From: Corallococcus soli
GTDB taxonomy: Bacteria > Myxococcota > Myxococcia > Myxococcales > Myxococcaceae
Length of the DNA: 64,000 nucleotides
Assembly (NCBI RefSeq): GCF_014930455.1
Contig: NZ_JAAIYO010000007.1
Coordinates: 124,001 to 188,000 of the forward strand
Reading direction: 5' to 3'
Below the pieces are notes generated by a model. That model was not told the DNA's origin and made no database searches. It was given only the letters and a program-made list of their open reading frames with translations. The translations under genes were made by a program, and so were the position numbers. This document shows positions 40,633 to 48,046 of this stretch, one piece after another; position 1 is the first letter of the stretch, and the number at the start of each line of letters is the position of its first letter.

Positions 40633-42093
40633 GTGAACACGACCCGCCTTGCCCTGACTTTCGCGCTCGCCTGCGTGCTGAGCGCCCCTGCTGCCGACGC
40701 TGCCACCAAGCGGAAGAGCGCCAAGAAGAAGCGGCCCTCCGCCACGAAGCCCGTGCCGGCGCCCGAGGACACCTTCACCCCTCCGGACGACCCGGGCCCC
40801 GCGGCGGATGCGCCGGTGGCCCCGGTGAAGCCGGAGGCGACGGTGAAGGCGCCCGTCGCGCCCGCGCCGGCCCCTGCCCCCAACCCCGCGGCGTCCACGG
40901 CGGCCGCCGTGCGCACGGCCTCGTCCAGCGCGGTGGCGCTGTTCGGCGTGGCCCGCCAGCCGGCCGCGGCGGACCACGCGGCGAAGCTGGAGGACACGCT
41001 CTCCCGGAAGCTGGGGGCCGCGGGCGACGTGACGTTCGTGGACCTGGCCACGGCCTTCCCGGCCCCGGAGCCGCAGGGCATCCCCAGGGGGGACGCGCTC
41101 TTCGACGAGGGCCGCTCCGCGTATGACAACCTGGACCCGGACACCGCGGCGGTGAAGTTCAAGGCGGCCGCGGACGCCTACGTGCAGCGTCCGGGGGACC
41201 TGCGCCCGGAGAAGCTGGGCGAGGCGTACCTCTTCCAGGGCGCGTCCCAGCTGCTCAACGGCGACGTGGCGGGCGCGAAGGTGTCCTTCACGAACGCGCT
41301 GGTGGCGGAGCCGTCGCTGCGTCCGGACGCGGGCCAGTTCGGCCAGGACGTGCAGCGGGTGTTCACGGAGGCCCAGAAGGAGCTGGAGGCGCAGCCCCAG
41401 GGCTCGCTGGTGGTGACGTCCCAGCCGCAGGGTGCGCGCGTGCTGGTGCGCGGGCGCGACGTGGGCGCGACGCCGCTGACCGGCCTCAAGCTGGCGCCGG
41501 GCCGCTACCCCGTGCAGGTGGTGCTGCCGGGCTACGCCCCGTCCGTGACGTACTCGGAGGTGAAGGCGGCGGCGCACACGGAGGTGAAGGCGAAGCTCGC
41601 GTCCGCGCCCGGCCTTGCCGCGCTGCGTGACGTGGCCACCAAGGCGGGCACCCAGCAGGCCTTCTCCGCGGATGGCGTTCCGCCGGAGGTGGGCGCCATC
41701 GGCGAGCGGCTCAACGCGCGCTACGTGGTGCTGGCGGCGACGTTCCAGGACAAGAAGGGCCGGCTGCACGGCGAGGTGCAGGCGTGGGACCTGCGCACGA
41801 AGAACCGGCTGCGCGGCGTGGAGGTGGACTTCAGCAAGCGCGACGGCAAGTACAGCGCGGACGCCGCCGCGGATCAGGTGCACACCTTCCTCACCGGCGC
41901 CGCCCTGCCCAAGGGCGGCACCCAGGAGCGTGAGTCGCTGGTGTCCGGGGACTCGGTGCTGCGCAAGCCCTGGTTCTGGGCGGCGGCGGCGGGCGTCGCG
42001 GCGGTGACGGCCGGGGTGGTGTACGTGGCCACGACGGACCGCGCCCCCGGCTTCAACCCCGTGAACGGGCTGCCCGGTGGAATTTCCTTCTAG
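40633..42093 (+). CDS. PEGA-domain envelope protein with TPR-like region
   Basis: The 486-residue protein has a signal peptide (MNTTRLALTFALACVLSAPAADA) with a GTG start and a Lys-rich, Pro/Ala-rich linker of about 80 residues. A helical repeat region (about 150-250; VKFKAAADAYVQRPGDL) and a PEGA domain follow (about 257-315; GSLVVTSQPQGARVLVRGRDVGATPLTGLKLAPGRYPVQVVLPGY). The C-terminal part includes an FlgO-like stretch and one transmembrane segment near residue 450. PEGA domains are surface or periplasmic modules thought to bind peptidoglycan-associated or protein partners. It is paralogous in design to the next gene. Confidence 0.85.
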   Translation: MNTTRLALTFALACVLSAPAADAATKRKSAKKKRPSATKPVPAPEDTFTPPDDPGPAADAPVAPVKPEATVKAPVAPAPAPAPNPAASTAAAVRTASSSAVALFGVARQPAAADHAAKLEDTLSRKLGAAGDVTFVDLATAFPAPEPQGIPRGDALFDEGRSAYDNLDPDTAAVKFKAAADAYVQRPGDLRPEKLGEAYLFQGASQLLNGDVAGAKVSFTNALVAEPSLRPDAGQFGQDVQRVFTEAQKELEAQPQGSLVVTSQPQGARVLVRGRDVGATPLTGLKLAPGRYPVQVVLPGYAPSVTYSEVKAAAHTEVKAKLASAPGLAALRDVATKAGTQQAFSADGVPPEVGAIGERLNARYVVLAATFQDKKGRLHGEVQAWDLRTKNRLRGVEVDFSKRDGKYSADAAADQVHTFLTGAALPKGGTQERESLVSGDSVLRKPWFWAAAAGVAAVTAGVVYVATTDRAPGFNPVNGLPGGISF

Positions 42094-42121
42094 CCGCCGC
42101 GTCCAGCTTCCAGGACTCCCC

Positions 42122-43330
42122 ATGAAAGCCCTCTCGCTCGCGTTCTTGCTGCTGCCCGCCCTGGCGCTGTCGGCCTCGCCCCCACCGGGCCGCATCTCCG
42201 CGCTGATCATCCCCATGGACCCGTCGTCCGAGTCCTCGGGGGTGCAGATGGAGAGCTACATGAACGACGCGCTGGACCACTTCGCCAACTACTCCGTGCG
42301 AAAGCCCCGCGACCTGTTCGGCCTGCCGGACGACGCGGCGGCCCAGGCGTCGTTCAACCGCGCGAAGAAGGGCTTCGAGGAGACCCTCAAGGCCTTCGAG
42401 GCGCGCGAGTACGAGGACGCGGAGCGCAAGGTGCGCGCCACGCTGAAGGAGCTGGACGGCTCGGTCGCGGCCATGCGCTCGTGCTTCCCGCTGTGCGACG
42501 CCCTGGCGGTGCACGGCGCCATCCTCCAGCTGCGGGGGGACGTGGAGGAGGCGAAGCTGCTGCTCATCGACCTGATGGCGCTCAACCCCACCTTCGAGCT
42601 GAGCCCCAAGCGCTTCAGCCGGGAGTTCATCAGCCTGCGCGCGCAGGTGGCCACCAGCCGCACGTCCCAATTGCGCGGCACCGCCACCTTCAAGTCGCGG
42701 CCGGCGGGCGCGCGCGTCTACGTGGACGGCGAGGCGGTGGGCTACACGCCCGTGACGCTGCCCGCGCTGCCCGTGGGCAAGCACCTGGTGCGCATGGAGC
42801 GCGCCGGCTTCCGGCAGTTCGGGCAGATCGCCGAAGTCACCCCGGACGACGTCGAGGTCACCGCGGGGCTCGTCCCCACGGCCACGTACAAGGCCTACGA
42901 CGTCCAACTGGACAGGGTGTTGGGGGACATGGCGCGCCCCAGCGACAAGCCGGCCAGCTCCGTGGGGGCGCTGGGCAAGTCGCTGGGGTTGGACAAGACG
43001 CTGGTGGGCACCGTGCGCGTCATCCCGGAGCGCGGCACGGAGCTGGCGGTGGGCCTGTTCGACGTGAAGAGCGGCAAGCGCCTGGGCTCCAAGCGGCTGG
43101 TCCTCCAGGGCGACGAATACGGGCAGCTCAAGCTGGAGATGGAGCGGGTGGTCAACCAGCTCCTCAACACCGAGGGCGAGCGGGTGCAGAAGGTCCGGGA
43201 CCCGCTCGACGGCAAGAGCGGCGCGGAGGACTGGAGCGCGGAGGACCGCGGCGGACAGCGCAAACAGTCCGAGAAGCGGCAATCCGGGGATGATCCGTTG
43301 GATTCGATGTCGGGAACCGAGGACTGGTAG
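42122..43330 (+). CDS. PEGA-domain envelope protein with a duplicated C-terminal motif
   Basis: The 402-residue protein has signal peptide MKALSLAFLLLPALALSA, a helical region (about 20-190) and a PEGA domain (about 195-255; RGTATFKSRPAGARVYVDGEAVGYTPVTLPALPVGKHLVRMERAGF). Its C-terminal end carries the same 12-residue motif twice, DPLDGKSGAEDW and DPLDSMSGTEDW, the second forming the C-terminus. The start at 42122 is the ATG of the signal peptide; the longer frame from 42077 overlaps the previous gene. It lies 28 nt after the first PEGA gene, so they form one operon. Both share helical-repeat-then-PEGA architecture and are probably partners in the periplasm. Confidence 0.85.
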   Translation: MKALSLAFLLLPALALSASPPPGRISALIIPMDPSSESSGVQMESYMNDALDHFANYSVRKPRDLFGLPDDAAAQASFNRAKKGFEETLKAFEAREYEDAERKVRATLKELDGSVAAMRSCFPLCDALAVHGAILQLRGDVEEAKLLLIDLMALNPTFELSPKRFSREFISLRAQVATSRTSQLRGTATFKSRPAGARVYVDGEAVGYTPVTLPALPVGKHLVRMERAGFRQFGQIAEVTPDDVEVTAGLVPTATYKAYDVQLDRVLGDMARPSDKPASSVGALGKSLGLDKTLVGTVRVIPERGTELAVGLFDVKSGKRLGSKRLVLQGDEYGQLKLEMERVVNQLLNTEGERVQKVRDPLDGKSGAEDWSAEDRGGQRKQSEKRQSGDDPLDSMSGTEDW

Positions 43331-43340
43331 CAGGCGGCGC

Positions 43341-43368
43341 TTGTCCCGGGGCGGGCTGCCCCTAGAGT
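43341..43368 (+). promoter_or_regulatory. Candidate promoter for the SppA fusion gene
   Basis: TTGTCC (43341-43346) and TAGAGT (43363-43368) are 16 nt apart. The -10 ends ten bases before the ATG at 43379, so the mRNA would have a leader of only about four bases. There is no clear Shine-Dalgarno site. Confidence 0.45.
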
Positions 43369-43378
43369 CCCGGGCCGT

Positions 43379-45862
43379 ATGCGCCTCCTGCCGCTGCTGA
43401 CCCTCCTCCCGACGTTCGCGCTCGCCCAGACGGGCACCGTCAGTCGCTCGCCCACCCCGCCCCGGGGCGTCACGCTGCCGCCCACCAACGCGGCGCTGGT
43501 GGACGAAGCGCCCGCGCTGTCGCTCAACCCCGCGGGCCTGGGCTTCCTGGACTCGGGCCAGCTCTTCTACCTGCACGAGCGCAACCTGGAGTCGGACTCC
43601 GTGGGCGACGCCGTGTTCCTGGGCACCCACTTCCTGGGCCTGGGCGCGGGCTTCTCCCTGGAGTGGATCCGCGGCGAGAACGCGCCGGACTACCGCAAGA
43701 CGTCCTTCGGCCTGTCGCTGGGGCCCCGCACGCTGCAGCTGGGCGCGGCGCTGCACGACTTCAGCTCCGACGACCGCGCCATTGGCGGGCTCACCAGTTG
43801 GGACGTGGGCCTCACCGCGCGCCCCGCCCGCTTCCTGTCGCTGGCCGCGGTGGCCAGGGACCTGAACGCCCCGGAGAGCGGCGGCATCAAGCTGCCGCGC
43901 CGCTACAACTTCGGCGTGGGCCTGCGCCCGCTGGACGAGCGCTACACGCTGGGCGTGGACTGGCTCTTCTCCGAAGGCGGCTTCCGGGAGGGCCTGGCCA
44001 CGTACACGGTGCAGGCGGAGGTGCTGCGCGGCCTGCGGCTGGGCGGCGGGCTGTCACACGGCTTCGTCAGCGGCATCCCCCTGGCGCTCCAGTTCTCCGC
44101 CACGGTGGACCTGGGCCACGCGGGCCTGACGTACGCGGCGGGCGGCGCGGGCAACGGCCTGGACCACGTGCTGGCGCTGCGCCTGTCGTCGGAGCGCTAC
44201 CGCTCCGTGAGCGGCCCCAAGGGCATCGTGACGCTGCTGGACCTGGACGACATGCTGGCGGGCGGCGTGAGCCCGGTGCTGTCGGTGCTGGGCGTGAGCG
44301 AGTCGGATCCATTCCTGCGCCTGCTCAAGTTCCTGGACCTGGCCACGCGCGACGAGCGGCTGCGGGGCGTGGTGGTGAAGATGGAGGGTCTGCCCGGCGT
44401 GGGCTGGGGCGGCGCGGAGGAGCTGCGCAAGGCGTTCCTGCGGCTGCGGCAGGCGGGCAAGAAGGTCGTGGTGGTGATGCTGTCGGGGGATGACCGTTCG
44501 TACCTCGTGGCGTCGGCGGCGGACGGCGTGTACGCGCTGACGGAGGCGTCGCTGCCCATCAACGGCCTGGCCATCAGCGTGACGGCGCTGGGCGGCACCA
44601 TGGACAAGCTGGGCGTGCACTGGGACGTGGCGCGCGTGGGGGAGTACAAGACGGCGACGGACATGCTCACCCGCTCCGACATGAGCCCCGCGGAGAAGGA
44701 GTCGCTGGACGCGTACCTGGACGCCCAGGTGGCGCACTACGAGCAGGCCGTGGAGGCGGGCCGCAAGCTGTCGCCGGACAAGCTGCGCGCGGCGTGGACG
44801 GGCGGCATCCTGTCCTCGCGCCGGGCCCAGGAGGCGGGGCTGCTGGACGGCGTGGTGTCCGCGACGGAGCTGGACGCGCGCGTCGCGGAGTGGTTCCCCG
44901 GCCAGCGCTTCCAGCCGACGTACTCCCCGCGCGACGAGCGCGAGGACCGCTGGGGCCTGCGCCGCCGCATCGCGGTGGTGCCGGTGATTGGCGACATCAC
45001 CGGGGGCCGCAGCCGCGAGGATCCGCTGGGCTTCGCGCGGATCGCCGGCGCGGAGACGGTGGTGCGCGCGCTGGCCCGGGCCCAGGAGGACCCGTCCGTG
45101 GTGGCCATCGTGCTGCGCGTGGACTCCGGCGGCGGCGACGTGCTGGCGTCCGACTTGATGTACCGCGCGGTGCTGGAGGCGAAGCGGCACAAGCCCGTCA
45201 TCGCGTCCATGGGCGACGCGGCGGCGTCCGGCGGCTACTACGCGGCGGTGGGCGCGGATGAGGTGTTCGCGGAGCCCACCACGCTCACCGGCAGCATCGG
45301 CATCTACTACGTGAAGCCCGCGCTGGAGGGCCTGGGCGCGAAGCTGGGCGTGCACCAGGAGACCCTGAAGCGCGGCGACATGGCGGACCTGCTGGAGTGG
45401 TGGCGGCCGTGGACGCCGGAGCAGCAGGTCGCGGTGCAGAACTGGGTGGACGACTCCTACGACACGTTCATCACCGAGGTCGCGCTCAACCGGAAGATGG
45501 ACAAGGCGAAGGTGGACGCCGTCGCCCGGGGCCGGGTGTGGAGCGGTCAGGACGCGCTCGCGCGCGGGCTGGTGGACGGCCTGGGCGGCCTGCACGAGGC
45601 GGTGGCCGCGGCCCGGAAGCGCGCGAAGATTGCCCCGTCGGAGGAGCTGGACCTGGACGTGATGGGCGGCGCGCGGGGCTTGTTCTCCGGCCTGGGCGGC
45701 GAGCCCGGGGTGCACGCGCTGGCGGGGCTGCTGCTCCCGGTGCTGCCGGAGCGTCCGCCGGAGGCCCTGTCCACGCTCGCCCGGGAGGTGGGCCTGGGGT
45801 CGCCCGAGCTGCTGCGTCCCGGCCTGAAGGCCATGCTCCCCTTCACGGTGCGCATCCGCTGA
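43379..45862 (+). CDS. SppA signal-peptide peptidase fused to a predicted outer-membrane barrel
   Basis: The 827-residue protein has signal peptide MRLLPLLTLLPTFALAQ, then a domain of about 250 residues that looks like a PorV/FadL-type beta-barrel (PTNAALVDEAPALSLNPAGLGFLDSGQLF; alternating strands, Gly/Tyr-rich; ends near residue 272). The 67K-type SppA follows in two tandem S49 halves (about 280-525 and 530-800). The Lys general base is Lys424 (VGEYKTATDM), and the Ser nucleophile is Ser617 (ASGGYY). E. coli SppA is 618 residues and anchored in the inner membrane; here the catalytic part would be on the periplasmic side of the outer membrane. It lies after the PEGA pair, perhaps with its own promoter. 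Confidence 0.9.
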   Translation: MRLLPLLTLLPTFALAQTGTVSRSPTPPRGVTLPPTNAALVDEAPALSLNPAGLGFLDSGQLFYLHERNLESDSVGDAVFLGTHFLGLGAGFSLEWIRGENAPDYRKTSFGLSLGPRTLQLGAALHDFSSDDRAIGGLTSWDVGLTARPARFLSLAAVARDLNAPESGGIKLPRRYNFGVGLRPLDERYTLGVDWLFSEGGFREGLATYTVQAEVLRGLRLGGGLSHGFVSGIPLALQFSATVDLGHAGLTYAAGGAGNGLDHVLALRLSSERYRSVSGPKGIVTLLDLDDMLAGGVSPVLSVLGVSESDPFLRLLKFLDLATRDERLRGVVVKMEGLPGVGWGGAEELRKAFLRLRQAGKKVVVVMLSGDDRSYLVASAADGVYALTEASLPINGLAISVTALGGTMDKLGVHWDVARVGEYKTATDMLTRSDMSPAEKESLDAYLDAQVAHYEQAVEAGRKLSPDKLRAAWTGGILSSRRAQEAGLLDGVVSATELDARVAEWFPGQRFQPTYSPRDEREDRWGLRRRIAVVPVIGDITGGRSREDPLGFARIAGAETVVRALARAQEDPSVVAIVLRVDSGGGDVLASDLMYRAVLEAKRHKPVIASMGDAAASGGYYAAVGADEVFAEPTTLTGSIGIYYVKPALEGLGAKLGVHQETLKRGDMADLLEWWRPWTPEQQVAVQNWVDDSYDTFITEVALNRKMDKAKVDAVARGRVWSGQDALARGLVDGLGGLHEAVAAARKRAKIAPSEELDLDVMGGARGLFSGLGGEPGVHALAGLLLPVLPERPPEALSTLAREVGLGSPELLRPGLKAMLPFTVRIR

Positions 45863-46121
45863 AGAAGTGGCCCGGGAGGTCGCCCGGAGAACACGCCAGG
45901 CGCACGGACGGCGAAATTTGGGGCGCCGAATCCGGGCGCTCTGTTAGGGTGGTGAGTGCCTCCCGGCCGGCGCTAGGGCCGTCGGGGGGTTTCAGGAACC
46001 GGCGGTTTCGGCCTTCTCGCAGGCCCCGCGTCCGGCTTCCTGTCCCAAAAACCTGCCTCCTGACGTCCCCGGCGGCCCCCTGTGGCCGCCGCCCTCCAGG
46101 GCCGTCATGGCGTGGAGCCCC
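45863..46121 (+). promoter_or_regulatory. rho leader region with C-rich segment and stem-loop
   Basis: This 259-nt gap has no gene. It contains a C-rich, G-poor stretch about 46035-46070 that resembles a Rho-loading (rut) site, and a perfect 8-bp stem CGGCGGCC / GGCCGCCG (46070-46091), 30 nt before the rho start. In other bacteria, rho is autoregulated by attenuation in a leader of this kind. Whether it happens here is inference. Confidence 0.45.
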
Positions 46122-47720
46122 ATGAGCGAGAATTCCGACAACCCCGAGACCCGCAACCCGCCGCCGCCGCCCGTGGCCGCCCGCCCCTCCCCGCCCCCCG
46201 AGGCGGACGACGAGGGAGGCGACGACGAAGGCGACGAGGGCCCCGACGAGGGTGATGCTTCCGCGGGAGGCCCCCAGCAGGGTGGCGCGCCCGGAGGCCC
46301 CGCCGGCCAGGGAGGCCGCCGCCGCCGCCGTCGCCGCCGCCGCCGTGGCGCGCAGGTGCACTTCACCCCGGAGGGCCAGGCCTACCGCATGCAGCCGGGC
46401 CCGGACGGGCAGCAGGTGCAGGTCTTCCTGACGCCGCAGGAGCTGGAGCAGTACAAGCAGCGCCAGGCCCAGCAGCAGCAGCAGCCCGCCGCGAACCCCC
46501 AGGCGCCGCAAGCGCAAGAGGGCCGCCCCCCGCAGCAGGAGGGCCGGCAGCAGCAGCCGCAGCACGAGCACCCCCGGCACGCGCGCGGAGGCGGCCAGGC
46601 CCAGCAGCAACAGCAGCAGCAGAACCTGGCGCCGGTGGAGGGCGTGCTGGACACGGAGGCCAAGGGCCCCAACGCGTTCCTGCGTCAGGTGAAGCGCAAC
46701 CTGCTGGCGTCGCCGGACGACCCGGAGCTGCCCAAGAACCTGGTGCAGAAGCTGCGCCTGCGTCAGGGGCAGTACCTCACGGCGTTCGCGCAGATGCGCG
46801 GCCACAAGGGCGTCATCCAGAAGGTGGACACGGTGGACGGGCGTCCGCTGGACTCCGCGCCCCGGCTGCCGCACTTCGCGGACCTCACCTCCGTGGACCC
46901 CACCGAGCGGCTGAAGCTGGAGAACGGCCACAAGGAGATGGTCACGCGGGTGTTGGATCTCATCGCGCCCATCGGCAAGGGCCAGCGCGCGCTCATCGTC
47001 GCCCCGCCGAAGACGGGCAAGACGATCATGCTCCAGCGCATCGCCCAGGCGGTCCTCAACAACCACCCGGAATGCCACGTCATGTTGGTGCTCATCGACG
47101 AGCGCCCCGAAGAAGTGACGGACATGCGCCGGAGCATCAAGGCGGAGGTCATCGCCTCCAGCTCCGACCGGCCCACGGGCGACCACCTCAAGGTGGCGGA
47201 GCTCGCGCTGGAGCGCGCCCGCCGGCTGGTGGAGGGCGGCAAGGACGTGGTCATCCTGCTGGACTCCATCACCCGCCTGGCGCGCGCCTACAACAAGGAG
47301 GTCGACAGCTCCGGCCGCACCATGACGGGCGGCGTGGACAGCCGCGCCCTGGAGCGCCCCAAGCGCATCTTCGGCGCCGCTCGCGCGACGGAAGAGGCCG
47401 GCTCGCTCACCATCATCGGCACGGCGCTCATCGACACCGGCAGCCGGATGGACGAAGTGATTTTCGAGGAGTTCAAGGGGACCGGTAACTCGGAGGTCAC
47501 CCTGGACCGCCTGCTGGCGGAGAAGCGCGTCTTCCCGGCCATCAACATCCCCCAGTCCGGCACCCGCAAGGAGGAGAAGCTCTTCACCCTGCGCGAGTAC
47601 GAGAAGGTGAAGAAGCTGCGGCAGATGCTCTTCTCCGTGAAGCCGGTGGAGGCCATGGAGGCGCTCGTCAAACGGCTCGCCCGGTACACCTACAACGACG
47701 AGTTCTTCGACGAGATGTAG
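46122..47720 (+). CDS. rho: Transcription termination factor Rho with a disordered N-terminal extension
   Basis: The 532-residue Rho is longer than the usual about 420. Residues 1-65 are acidic, Pro/Gly-rich. Residues 66-75 are ten consecutive Arg, and 110-168 are strongly Gln-rich. The RNA-binding OSB-like region (GVLDTEAKGPNAFLRQVKRNLLAS) has a poorly conserved RNP1, and the usual N-terminal helical bundle is absent. The motor domain is intact: Walker A APPKTGKT 294-301, LLDSITRLARAYN, ERPKRIFGAARATEEAGSLTIIGTALIDTGSRMDEVI. It terminates transcription by tracking along C-rich RNA. The ATG at 46122 has GGAG close ahead. An ATG five codons earlier is the alternative. Confidence 0.95.
   Translation: MSENSDNPETRNPPPPPVAARPSPPPEADDEGGDDEGDEGPDEGDASAGGPQQGGAPGGPAGQGGRRRRRRRRRRGAQVHFTPEGQAYRMQPGPDGQQVQVFLTPQELEQYKQRQAQQQQQPAANPQAPQAQEGRPPQQEGRQQQPQHEHPRHARGGGQAQQQQQQQNLAPVEGVLDTEAKGPNAFLRQVKRNLLASPDDPELPKNLVQKLRLRQGQYLTAFAQMRGHKGVIQKVDTVDGRPLDSAPRLPHFADLTSVDPTERLKLENGHKEMVTRVLDLIAPIGKGQRALIVAPPKTGKTIMLQRIAQAVLNNHPECHVMLVLIDERPEEVTDMRRSIKAEVIASSSDRPTGDHLKVAELALERARRLVEGGKDVVILLDSITRLARAYNKEVDSSGRTMTGGVDSRALERPKRIFGAARATEEAGSLTIIGTALIDTGSRMDEVIFEEFKGTGNSEVTLDRLLAEKRVFPAINIPQSGTRKEEKLFTLREYEKVKKLRQMLFSVKPVEAMEALVKRLARYTYNDEFFDEM
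46317..46346 (+). repeat. Trinucleotide repeat encoding ten arginines
   Basis: Codons 66-75 of rho are (CGC)4-CGT repeated twice. Such repeats in coding DNA can change length by replication slippage and would alter the poly-Arg tract of Rho. The repeated unit (15 bases, copied once) is an obvious tandem duplication. Confidence 0.9.
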
Positions 47721-47727
47721 TGGCCCG

Positions 47728-47739
47728 CCCCGCGCGGGG
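47728..47739 (+). terminator. Short GC palindrome after rho
   Basis: CCCCGCGCGGGG lies 8 nt after the rho stop codon. The 12-bp palindrome could form a short hairpin but leaves almost no loop, so it is a weak terminator candidate. Confidence 0.25.
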
Positions 47740-47776
47740 GTGGTGTGGCGAGCCCTGGATTGCGTAAGGTGAGCGC

Positions 47777-48043
47777 ATGATTCAGGGCTCGGGCCGCTGC
47801 CACTACCACCCCGACCGCGCGGGCCTGGGCGTCTGCGTGGAGTGCCGGCGCGTCATCTGCCGCGAGTGCACCACGCAGTTCGAGGGCATCAACCGCTGCG
47901 CCGCCTGTCTGGACACGCGCCGCAAGGCGCTGGAGGGGCCTCCGCCCCGGCGTGAGTGGAGCGTCACCAACGTGGTGCTGGCGCTGGTGGGCGCCGTCCT
48001 CCTGTGGGGCGGCGTCCTGCTCGCGGCCCACGCGGTGGGCTGA
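47777..48043 (+). CDS. Small B-box/zinc-ribbon-like membrane protein
   Basis: This 88-residue protein has a Cys/His cluster at its N-terminus (CHYHPDRAGLGVCVECRRVICRECTT, then RCAACLD) like a B-box-type zinc finger. A Pro/Arg linker and one transmembrane helix follow (about 64-85, VTNVVLALVGAVLLWGGVLLAA). The ATG has AAGGTGAG just ahead. It begins four bases before the DUF4129 gene, so it belongs to the cluster that follows. A zinc-bound head attached to the membrane suggests protein-protein interaction on the cytoplasmic side. Confidence 0.8.
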   Translation: MIQGSGRCHYHPDRAGLGVCVECRRVICRECTTQFEGINRCAACLDTRRKALEGPPPRREWSVTNVVLALVGAVLLWGGVLLAAHAVG

Positions 48044-48046
48044 CCC

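Noticed and set aside
46317-46346. Short tandem repeat considered as a CRISPR or regulatory repeat
   Set aside because: It is an in-frame codon repeat inside rho with no spacers; it encodes poly-Arg.
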